From Kitasatospora humi (GTDB lineage: Bacteria > Actinomycetota > Actinomycetes > Streptomycetales > Streptomycetaceae): a stretch of 64,000 nucleotides of DNA. Below, piece by piece: positions 52,763-60,548 of this stretch (position 1 is the stretch's first letter; each line of letters opens with the position of its first letter). Where the stretch lies: contig NZ_JAJJPA010000002.1 of assembly GCF_020907985.1 (NCBI RefSeq), positions 1-64,000 of the forward strand. Direction: 5' to 3'. The notes under the pieces were generated by a model. That model saw nothing but the letters and a program-made list of their open reading frames with translations. It did not search any database and was not told where the DNA came from. The translations under genes and the position numbers were made by a program.

Positions 52763-54064
52763 ATGGGTAGAACAGCCATGTCCGCCGGTCGCGTCGTCGG
52801 AGCCGCCACGGCGGTGGCCCTCGTGCTCGGCGTGAGTGCCTGCGGTAGCAGCGGCTCGGGCGACAGTGCGAAGGCCGGCGGCGGTTTCACCTACTGGTCG
52901 ATGTGGCGTTCCGACGAGCCGCAGGCCAAGGTGCTGACCGCCGCGATCGCCGACTTCACCGCCGGCACCGGCATCAAGGTGAACGTCAACTGGGTTGGCC
53001 GCGACATCGCCAAGAAGATCGGCCCGGCGATCGCCGCCAACCAGGCACCGGACCTGTGGGACGAGTCGGACGACAACGTCTACGGCGCCACCGCCTCCGC
53101 CGGGCAGGCGCTGGACCTCTCGCCGGTGCTGGAGATGCAGGTGCCGGGGGAGAACGTCCCGGTCTCCCAGGTGATCCCGGCCAAGTACTTCGACATGGAG
53201 CCGAAGGACCCGTCCGGTGGCACCCACTACGTGATTCCCTACGAGGTCGCCACCAACGCGATGTTCTACAACGCGGCCGACCCCGCGATCACCGCGGCCA
53301 TGCCGACTCCGCCCACCGACTGGGCCGGACTGCTCAAGGTCTGCGACGCGCTGAAGGCCGCGGGCAAGGCGTGCGTCGCCTCCGAGGGCGAGGACCCCTG
53401 GAGCAACGAGCTCTTCTTCGACTACCTCCTCAACGGCGCCGGAGTGAACGTCGCCCAGCTCGCCGCGGACAAGTCCGGTGCGGCTTGGGACAATCCGGCG
53501 GTGCTGGCCGCCGCGAAGCAGGTGGACCAGCTGGTCAAGGGCGGCTACCTCATCCCGGGCTACGACGCCACCAAGTACCCGGCGCAGGAGACCAACTGGG
53601 CGAGCGGCAAGGCCGCCTTCTACATGGACGGGAACTACGTCACCTCCGAGGTGGCCAAGGAGGTCCCGTCCAGCTGGAAGATGTCCTCGCTGCTGCCGCC
53701 GACCGCCAAGGTCCCCGACGCCACCTTGTTCGGATTCGCGATTCCCAAGCGCGCCAAGCACATCGACGCGGCGGAGCAGTTCATCGCGTACTTCATGCAG
53801 AAGAAGGAGATGATCGGGATCTCCACCACCGCCCTCAACATCACGCCGCGCGCCGACATCCCCGCCCCCGCCGAGCTGGCCGGCGCCCAGCAGGCCCTCA
53901 ACTCCCCGACCGTCCGCCAGACCTTCGACGGAGCGGCCGGCTCCTGGCGGCCCAAGGTCCTGGACCAGAACTACCTGGACTTCTGGCACGGCAAGACCAC
54001 GCCCGAGCAGTTCGTCGCCAAGTGCAAGGCCGACCAGGTCTCCTACTGGCAGACCCAGGGCTGA
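52763..54064 (+). CDS. extracellular sugar-binding lipoprotein of ABC importer
   Basis: 433 residues with N-terminal signal and lipobox VSAC (Cys about residue 27), then GSSGSGDSAKAGGG linker and FTYWSMWRSDEPQAKVL, as in family 1 solute-binding proteins. YVIPYEVATNAMFYN and AAFYMDGNYVTSEVA are also typical. It is anchored on the outer face of the membrane and captures the sugar. ATG 52763 is preceded by GGAGAGGA. It is the first gene of an operon with two permeases and a DUF5107 protein. It lies next to two GH59 genes, so a galactose-containing oligosaccharide is a reasonable guess. Confidence 0.93.
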   Translation: MGRTAMSAGRVVGAATAVALVLGVSACGSSGSGDSAKAGGGFTYWSMWRSDEPQAKVLTAAIADFTAGTGIKVNVNWVGRDIAKKIGPAIAANQAPDLWDESDDNVYGATASAGQALDLSPVLEMQVPGENVPVSQVIPAKYFDMEPKDPSGGTHYVIPYEVATNAMFYNAADPAITAAMPTPPTDWAGLLKVCDALKAAGKACVASEGEDPWSNELFFDYLLNGAGVNVAQLAADKSGAAWDNPAVLAAAKQVDQLVKGGYLIPGYDATKYPAQETNWASGKAAFYMDGNYVTSEVAKEVPSSWKMSSLLPPTAKVPDATLFGFAIPKRAKHIDAAEQFIAYFMQKKEMIGISTTALNITPRADIPAPAELAGAQQALNSPTVRQTFDGAAGSWRPKVLDQNYLDFWHGKTTPEQFVAKCKADQVSYWQTQG

Positions 54065-54066
54065 CC

Positions 54067-55032
54067 ATGGCGACGACGATCCAGCACCCGGCCCGGGCGG
54101 ACCGTGCCCAGAACCGGTCCGCCCGGGCCGGCGCCACCGGCGTCGGCCCGTTGGAGCGGCAGCGGCGGCGGACGTTCTGGCCGTTCACCGCACCGGCGCT
54201 GGCCGTCTACCTGGTGCTGTTCATCGCCCCGGTCGGCTACGCGCTGTGGACCAGCCTGTACAAGTGGGACGGCATGGGCGCGATGCAGTGGCGCGGCCTC
54301 AAGAACTACAGCCTGCTGTTCCAGGACCCGAGCTTCTGCACCTCCCTGGTCAACACCCTGGAACTGATGGTCATCGGCGGCACGGTCACCTTCGTCATCA
54401 GCTTCGCCCTGACCCTGGTGCTGCGGGAGATGCGGGCCCGGCTCTTCGCCCGCTCGGTGCTGTTCTTCCCGTCGCTGGTCAACGGCATGGTCTTCGGGAT
54501 CGCCGCCGGCTTCCTGTTCTCCCCGTCGGGCCCGGTCAACCAGGCGCTGCGGCTGTTCGGGGTGACCACGCCACCGAAGTGGCTGTCGACCGACAACCTG
54601 CTCCCGATGGTGCTGGGCACCCTGATCTGGACGGCCACCGGCTACTACACCTCGATCATCATGGCGGCGGTCGACCAGATCCCCGACTACTTCTACGAGG
54701 CCGCCGAGTTGGACGGCGCCGGCGCGTTCCAGCGGTTCCGGCACATCACCCTGCCGTGCGCCTGGGACGTCATCTCGGTGTGCGCGGTGCTCTGGACGGT
54801 CAGCTCGGTGAAGATCTTCGAGTTGATCCTGCTCTTCGGCGGCAGCACCAACGCCTTCCCGCCGGTCAGCAGTTGGAACACCGCGCTGTACGTGTACACC
54901 GAGGCGTTCCCGCAGGGCACCGTCCCCCGGCTGGGCATGGCCACGGCCGCCGCGATCACCAGCTTGGTCATGGTCACCGTCATCACGATCGTGCTGCGCC
55001 GCGTGCTGCGCCGCGAACCGATCGAGTACTGA
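54067..55032 (+). CDS. sugar ABC transporter permease (MalF-like)
   Basis: 321 residues, six hydrophobic helices after a basic tail. The first helix region is FTAPALAVYLVLFIAPVGYA, and the EAA loop is FYEAAELDGAGAFQRFRHIT with LPCAW after it. It starts two bases after the binding-protein stop and pairs with the permease at 55101. There is no ATPase gene in the operon. Confidence 0.92.
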   Translation: MATTIQHPARADRAQNRSARAGATGVGPLERQRRRTFWPFTAPALAVYLVLFIAPVGYALWTSLYKWDGMGAMQWRGLKNYSLLFQDPSFCTSLVNTLELMVIGGTVTFVISFALTLVLREMRARLFARSVLFFPSLVNGMVFGIAAGFLFSPSGPVNQALRLFGVTTPPKWLSTDNLLPMVLGTLIWTATGYYTSIIMAAVDQIPDYFYEAAELDGAGAFQRFRHITLPCAWDVISVCAVLWTVSSVKIFELILLFGGSTNAFPPVSSWNTALYVYTEAFPQGTVPRLGMATAAAITSLVMVTVITIVLRRVLRREPIEY

Positions 55033-55100
55033 CGAGCCATCGGGCTGCTACGGCGAGCCGCTCTCGAACCTCGACATCCCAACGCGGAAAGGCATCACCC

Positions 55101-55946
55101 GTGCGAAGCAGAGACGGATCAAAGGGACTTGCGGTGCGGATCGGCACGACGGCCGTGTGGCTCCTCGTCGCCGCCGACCTGCTGCTGGTCCTGTGGATCT
55201 TCCTGACCTCGCTGCGCGGCGGCTCCGACATCCTCAAGCACGGCTTCAGCCTGCCGACCAGCCCGAGATTCGGCAACTACGCCACCGCGCTCGACCAGGG
55301 CGGCTTCGCGCAGGCCGCGCTCAACAGCGTGCTCACGGCGGTCGTTTCGTCGCTGGTCGCCGTCGTGCTGGCCGCGCCCTGCGCGTACGCGCTCGCCCGG
55401 CGCCGCTCGCGGACCTCGTCGGCGCTGACCATGACCTTCGCCATGGGCCTGGGAGTGCCCGGCCAGGTGCTGGTGGTACCGCTCTTCGTCGGCCTCGCCA
55501 AGCTCGACCTGACCGACAGTGACCTCGGCCTGGCGCTCGTCTACGTCGGGCTGGCCATGCCCTTCACCGTCTTCCTGCTGACCGGCTTCTTCAGTGGCAT
55601 CCCCGCAGTGCTGGAGGAGGCGGCCGTCCTGGACGGCGCCGGCCCGCTGCGCGCCTTCGTCCAGGTGGTGCTGCCGGTGGCCCGGGGCGGCCTGATCACC
55701 GCATTCCTGCTGCAGTTCATCACCAACTGGAACGAGACCCTCTTCGCCATCGTGCTGACGAACAGCCAGAGCAAGGTCACCCTCCCGGTGGCGCTCGCCG
55801 AGTTCGTCGCGGCACAGCAGTTCAACGGACTCGACTACGGCACGATGTTCGCCGGAGTCTGCATCATCCTCGCCCCGATGATCGCGCTCTTCTCCTGGAT
55901 GGGCACCCGGATCATCCAGGGCATGACGGTTGGGATCGGCAAATGA
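55101..55946 (+). CDS. carbohydrate ABC transporter permease (MalG-like)
   Basis: 281 residues from GTG 55101 (AAAGG eight bases upstream). Six hydrophobic segments; the EAA loop is LEEAAVLDGAGPLRAFVQVV with LPVARGG. FITNWNETLFAIVL is the typical MalG C-terminal landmark. The gene lies 68 bases after the first permease, a larger gap than elsewhere in the operon. Its stop overlaps the DUF5107 start (ATGA). Confidence 0.92.
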   Translation: MRSRDGSKGLAVRIGTTAVWLLVAADLLLVLWIFLTSLRGGSDILKHGFSLPTSPRFGNYATALDQGGFAQAALNSVLTAVVSSLVAVVLAAPCAYALARRRSRTSSALTMTFAMGLGVPGQVLVVPLFVGLAKLDLTDSDLGLALVYVGLAMPFTVFLLTGFFSGIPAVLEEAAVLDGAGPLRAFVQVVLPVARGGLITAFLLQFITNWNETLFAIVLTNSQSKVTLPVALAEFVAAQQFNGLDYGTMFAGVCIILAPMIALFSWMGTRIIQGMTVGIGK

Positions 55947-57829
55947 CCTCGACACTGCGTACCGATGTGCTCCGGATCGAGGGCACCCGCGACCCGCTCG
56001 GCGGGACCCTGCCGATCCTCCACGGCATCTCCCGACTGACCGGCGCAGGCGTCGGAGTGGACGACGAGATGCGCCGCAACCTGGCTTACGGGATCCCTCA
56101 CACCCTGCTGCCCTACACCCGCCAGGCCGGCTACGACCGGGTCCGGGCGGAGCGTGAACTGCCCAGCGTGGTCCTGGAGAACGAAACCCTCACCGCCACC
56201 TTCCTGCCCTCCCTCGGCGGGCGGCTGTGGTCCCTCGTGCACCGCCCGAGCGGGCGCGAACTGCTGCACCGCAACCGGACCTTCCAGCCCGCCAACCTCG
56301 CCCTGCGCGACGCCTGGCTCGCCGGAGGAGTCGAATGGAACCTCGGCACCACCGGGCACTGGCCGCTGACCTGCGAGCCGCTGCACGCCGCCCGCCTGAC
56401 CGCGCCGGACGGCACGCCGGGCTTGCGGATGTACGCCTTCGAGCGGCTGCGGCGCCTGACCCTGCGTTTGGACACCTGGCTGCCCGCCGGTTCCCCGGTG
56501 CTGTACGTGCACATCACCGTGCACAATCCGGCGCCGACCGAGACCCCGGTCTACTGGTGGTCCAACATCGCCGTGCCCGAGCACCGGGACGTCCGGGTGC
56601 TCGGGCCGGCGGATCACGCCTTCCACTGCGACTACGTCAGCGACCTGCGACGGGTGGAGTTCCCGGAGGTAGCGGGGAGCGACCGCAGCTACCCCGGCCG
56701 GGTGGAGCGCGCTGCGGACTACTTCCTGGACATCCCCGACGGCGAACGCCGCTGGATCGCCGCGCTGGACGGGACCGGCTCCGGACTGGTGCAGACCTCG
56801 ACCGGGCGGCTGCGCGGCCGCAAGCTGTTCTGCTGGGGCACCGCCACGGGCGGCAAGCACTGGCAGGAGTGGCTCTCCGGCCCCGACTCCGCCTACCTGG
56901 AGATCCAGGCCGGCCTGGCCCGCACCCAGTTGGAGCACCTGCCGATGCCGCCCGGCGCCACCTGGTCCTGGACCGAGGCGTACGGCCTGTTGCAGGTCGA
57001 CCCCGAGGCGGTGCACGGGAGTTGGCAGGCCGCCACCGCCGCCGCCGGCGCGGCCCTGGACGCACTGGTCCCGGCCCGGCGACTGGAGCTGGCCGAGGCG
57101 TTCGCCCCCGAGTTCGGCGCCCCGGACGAACTGCTGGCCGAGGGCGGCGGCTGGGCCGCATTGGAGATCGAGGCCGGCGCACTGCCCGACTCGCCCCTGC
57201 TGTGCTTCGGTTCACCCACCGCCGCGCAGGAACCCTGGCGGCAGCTGCTCAAGTCCGGCACGCTCCCGGTGTGCGACCCGCCGGCCGAACCGGTCACCGG
57301 GGCGCACTGGCGAGTGCTGCTGGAGGAGGGCGCCGACGACTGGCACGCGCTCTACCAGCTCGGGCTGCTGCGCCTGGCCGACGGTGAGCCCGAGGCCGCC
57401 CGCTCGGCCTTCGAGCGCTCGATCGAGGCGCAGCCCTCGCCCTGGGCGCTGCGGGCGCTCGCGTTCCTCGCCACGGATCCGCCGCAGGCCGCCCACCTCA
57501 TGGCGCAGGCCCACCAATTGCGTCCGGATCTGCTTGAGTTGACCATCGAGGTGCTGGAGGCCCTGCTGCGCGCCGACCAAGCAGACCAAGTCCTCGCACT
57601 GATCGAGGAGTTGCCACCCGCCCACCGCGCCCACGGCAGGATCAGGCTCGCCGAGGCGAACGCCGCGCACGCCTCGGGCGACGACGACCGCGTCCGGCGG
57701 CTGCTGGCCGAGGGCATCCAGGTCGACAACATGCGCGAGGGCGAGATCTCCCTGGACACCCTCTGGCTCGCCGTCCACCCCGGCCAACCGGTGCCGCCGC
57801 ACTACGACTTCCGCATGGCGGGCGACTGA
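55943..57829 (+). CDS. DUF5107 domain-containing protein with C-terminal TPR-like repeats
   Basis: 628 residues. The N-terminal 400 residues form the DUF5107 region, related to galactose-mutarotase-like beta-sandwich sugar enzymes. Markers are TFLPSLGGRLWSLVHRPSGR, LLHRNRTFQPANLALRDAW, GGVEWNLGTTGHWPL, YWWSNIAVPEHRDVRVL and LFCWGTATGGKHWQEWL. The last 180 residues contain helical repeats (WHALYQLGLLRLADGEPEAA, AFERSIEAQPSPWALRALAF) of TPR type. The family is common in sugar-uptake operons and probably acts on the imported sugar; the reaction is unproven. No signal peptide, so cytoplasmic. ATGA overlap with the permease. Confidence 0.87.
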   Translation: MTSTLRTDVLRIEGTRDPLGGTLPILHGISRLTGAGVGVDDEMRRNLAYGIPHTLLPYTRQAGYDRVRAERELPSVVLENETLTATFLPSLGGRLWSLVHRPSGRELLHRNRTFQPANLALRDAWLAGGVEWNLGTTGHWPLTCEPLHAARLTAPDGTPGLRMYAFERLRRLTLRLDTWLPAGSPVLYVHITVHNPAPTETPVYWWSNIAVPEHRDVRVLGPADHAFHCDYVSDLRRVEFPEVAGSDRSYPGRVERAADYFLDIPDGERRWIAALDGTGSGLVQTSTGRLRGRKLFCWGTATGGKHWQEWLSGPDSAYLEIQAGLARTQLEHLPMPPGATWSWTEAYGLLQVDPEAVHGSWQAATAAAGAALDALVPARRLELAEAFAPEFGAPDELLAEGGGWAALEIEAGALPDSPLLCFGSPTAAQEPWRQLLKSGTLPVCDPPAEPVTGAHWRVLLEEGADDWHALYQLGLLRLADGEPEAARSAFERSIEAQPSPWALRALAFLATDPPQAAHLMAQAHQLRPDLLELTIEVLEALLRADQADQVLALIEELPPAHRAHGRIRLAEANAAHASGDDDRVRRLLAEGIQVDNMREGEISLDTLWLAVHPGQPVPPHYDFRMAGD

Positions 57830-57935
57830 CCCGGCGGTCCGCGCTCCCCGGCCAGGGCACCACAGACCACTCTCCAATTTCCGCAACCCCCCATAGGGGT
57901 GCAGGGACGCACCCCGCCACGGAAGAGGAGTACCA

Positions 57936-60407
57936 GTGTCCGCTCCCCCGAGAAGGCTCATCAGCGCCTTCGCCGCCACCGCGCTGACCGTCCTCGGTAC
58001 CGGCGCGGTGGCATCCGCCCCCGCATCCGCCACGACACCCGTTCCCAGCTACACCATCGCCATCGGCGCCACCGGCTCGTACGCGTACGCGGACGACACG
58101 CCAGCCAGTAGCTACATCGACAAGGACGGCACCTTCTACTTCCAGGAGTCGCACTCGCTGTACGGTGCGAACGACCCCCGGCAGTGGAGCTTCTACACCG
58201 GCAAGGACTTCGACAGCGCCACCCTGTCGGACGCGATCAGCAACGCGGTCAACCCCGCCAACCCCGATGACGGCAACGGGGACACCACGTGGCGGTGCAA
58301 CAACAGCCCCACCGGCCTCCAGTCCAGCTACGCGCCGAAGGGATCGGGCTACGCGCAGAAGAACTACTGCGACCTGGTCGGTGTCTGGGTCGACCCCGAC
58401 ACCGGCAACTGGTACGGCCTCGTGCACAACGAGTTCACCCCGCAGCCGTTCGGCGACGGCCTGCACTACGACTCGATCGACTACGCGGTCTCCACCGACC
58501 AGGGAAAGACCTGGTCCATCCAGGGCCACGCGATCACCTCCCCGTACAGCACCACCCGAGGGGACGACTCCGCGTTCCCCAACCAGACGTACGACTACGG
58601 TGACGGCGATCCCCGCCTCTTCGTCGACACCGCGTCGGGCTACTTCTACGTCTACTACGGTTCGCGGATCATCCCCAAGGGCGGTGTGGGCGGCGGCAAC
58701 GGCGGCCTGGCGCACGTCGCGCGCGCCCCCATCTCCGGGAAGATGGCCGCCGGTTCGTGGCAGAAGTGGTACGACGGCAAGTGGTCGCAGCCCGGCGTGG
58801 GCGGTCTTGAGAGCAACATGGTGCCGGTCACCCCCAGCACCCCGACGGGTTACACCCCGCCCGCCAAGGACTACAACCCGGCCAATACCGGCAGCGTGGA
58901 CCAGCAGATCGCCTCCGGCGAACTCCCGTCCAAATCACAGCTGTTCATCATGAACATCTCCTATGACGCCTACCTGGGCCTGTACATCGGCGAGCCCGAG
59001 GTGGTGTCCGGCACCGAACCGCAGCAGTTCTACGCCACCAAGGACCTCGCAACCCAGAAGTGGTCCCTGATCGGCGACAGCGGCAGCTACACCTCCAGTT
59101 CCTGGTACCGCTGGATGATGGACAAGGCCAACGGGACCGACTCCACGGTCATCGGGAAGACCTTCCGCTCGTACTGCGCCATCTCCTGCGCCGGCTCTGA
59201 CGGCGAGTACGCCGACATCACCATCGGCTCGTCCAAGCCGGCCGCGCCGCCGGTCGACCTGACCAAGACGTACCGGATCCGGAACACGGACGGCCGGGTC
59301 CTCGCCCAGCCGGCCGGTACGTCGACGGCCACCTCCCTGGCGCACCCCACCCACTCCGCCGTGGAGTCCTGGAGCTTCCTGTCCGACGGCGACGGCTCCT
59401 ACCGCGTCGTCAACGCCGCCAGCGGGCAGCTGCTGGGCGTCGACTCCACCTCGACGGCCGGCCGGGCCTGGGGCGCCGGACTGACCGTCACCGGCGCCGC
59501 CGGCGGCAACGCCACCGTCGGCCAGCAGTGGTTCATCCTGCGCAGCGCCGCGAAGCAGTACGGCGGCTACCAGTTGGTCAACCGCTACAGCGGCCTGGTG
59601 ATCGGCATGTCCGGCGACGCGGGCCGGCTCACCGAGACCACACCCGCCCGCTCCTGGACCGACACCACCGGCGGCCAGGTCGGCGGCGGGCGCACCGCCG
59701 CCGAGCAGACCCTGACCTTCACCGCGACCGGCACGGCCCCCGAGGCGGTCGTGATCACCGGTCCCGGCGACCAGTCCGGCGCCGCCGGCAAGGCCGTCTC
59801 GGTGCAGCTGACCGCGACCGACAACACCGGTAAGCCGCTGACCTTTTCGGCGACCGGCCTGCCCGCCGGGCTCTCGATCAGCTCCTCGGGCCTGATCACG
59901 GGTACCCCCAGCGCGGCCGGCGTCTCCACCGTCACGGTCACCGCCTCGTCCGGCACGGCCGGTGCCTCGGCCTCGTTCAGTTGGACCGTCGCACCCGACC
60001 TCAGCGGGAACCACACGCTGACCACCGGCGGCAAGGCACTGGATGACGCCAACGGCAGCACCACCGCCGCCAACCAGCTCACCACCTGGAGCGCGAGCGG
60101 CGGCAGCGACCAGCGGTGGCAGTTCGTCCGGCAGCCCGACGGCTCGTACGAACTCGTCAACGGCACCTCGCAGATGTGCGCCGACGTCAGCGGCGGCTCC
60201 ACCGACGCGGGCGCCCAGGTGATCCAGTGGCCGTGCAGCGGCGCCGCCAACCAGCACTGGAACGTCAAGCAGCTCCCGAACGGGTCCTACACCGTCAGCT
60301 CGGCCAAGAGCGGACTGCTGCTCACCACCGCCTCGACCTCCGACGGCGCCATGGTGACCCAGCAGCCGGACACCGGATCCCCGCTCCAGCAGTGGTCGCT
60401 CACCTGA
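57936..60407 (+). CDS. secreted multidomain protein: beta-propeller-like domain, two ricin lectins and a putative Ig domain
   Basis: 823 residues from GTG 57936 (GGAAGAGGAG upstream). Signal peptide about 1-36 (ending ASAPASATT). Residues about 40-435 contain repeated blades such as VGVWVDPDTGNWYGLVHNEF, DPRLFVDTASGYFYVYYGSR and LIGDSGSYTSSSWYRWM, suggesting a five-bladed glycosidase-type propeller. A ricin-type lectin follows (about 445-590, GQQWFI), then a He_PIG-type Ig domain (about 605-690, GLPAGLSISSSGLITGTPSA), then a second ricin lectin (about 695-823, QRW, QHW and QQW repeats). It is probably an extracellular carbohydrate-active enzyme, but no glycosidase family was recognised with confidence. 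It lies between the ABC operon and GH59 copy 2. Confidence 0.8.
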   Translation: MSAPPRRLISAFAATALTVLGTGAVASAPASATTPVPSYTIAIGATGSYAYADDTPASSYIDKDGTFYFQESHSLYGANDPRQWSFYTGKDFDSATLSDAISNAVNPANPDDGNGDTTWRCNNSPTGLQSSYAPKGSGYAQKNYCDLVGVWVDPDTGNWYGLVHNEFTPQPFGDGLHYDSIDYAVSTDQGKTWSIQGHAITSPYSTTRGDDSAFPNQTYDYGDGDPRLFVDTASGYFYVYYGSRIIPKGGVGGGNGGLAHVARAPISGKMAAGSWQKWYDGKWSQPGVGGLESNMVPVTPSTPTGYTPPAKDYNPANTGSVDQQIASGELPSKSQLFIMNISYDAYLGLYIGEPEVVSGTEPQQFYATKDLATQKWSLIGDSGSYTSSSWYRWMMDKANGTDSTVIGKTFRSYCAISCAGSDGEYADITIGSSKPAAPPVDLTKTYRIRNTDGRVLAQPAGTSTATSLAHPTHSAVESWSFLSDGDGSYRVVNAASGQLLGVDSTSTAGRAWGAGLTVTGAAGGNATVGQQWFILRSAAKQYGGYQLVNRYSGLVIGMSGDAGRLTETTPARSWTDTTGGQVGGGRTAAEQTLTFTATGTAPEAVVITGPGDQSGAAGKAVSVQLTATDNTGKPLTFSATGLPAGLSISSSGLITGTPSAAGVSTVTVTASSGTAGASASFSWTVAPDLSGNHTLTTGGKALDDANGSTTAANQLTTWSASGGSDQRWQFVRQPDGSYELVNGTSQMCADVSGGSTDAGAQVIQWPCSGAANQHWNVKQLPNGSYTVSSAKSGLLLTTASTSDGAMVTQQPDTGSPLQQWSLT

Positions 60408-60438
60408 GCCGGGCCCGTCCCAGCGGGCGGGCCTGAGA

Positions 60439-60469
60439 CCGGGTCCCCGGGCGCGAGCCCGGGGCCCGG
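60439..60469 (+). terminator. terminator hairpin after the propeller/lectin gene
   Basis: CCGGGTCCCCGGGC (60439-60452) pairs with GCCCGGGGCCCGG (60457-60469) with a single bulged T and a GCGA loop. It starts 32 bases after the stop. Confidence 0.75.
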
Positions 60470-60548
60470 CACCTCCGGCCGCCCCGCCCTCGACCGAGGC
60501 CTTTCCGCACAGCGCGCCCGATCCCTCCACTCACCCCGGAGACCCCAC

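Noticed and set aside
52903..55032. Long frame joining the binding-protein region to the first permease
   Set aside because: It reads the binding-protein gene out of frame; the permease has its own ATG two bases after the binding-protein stop.
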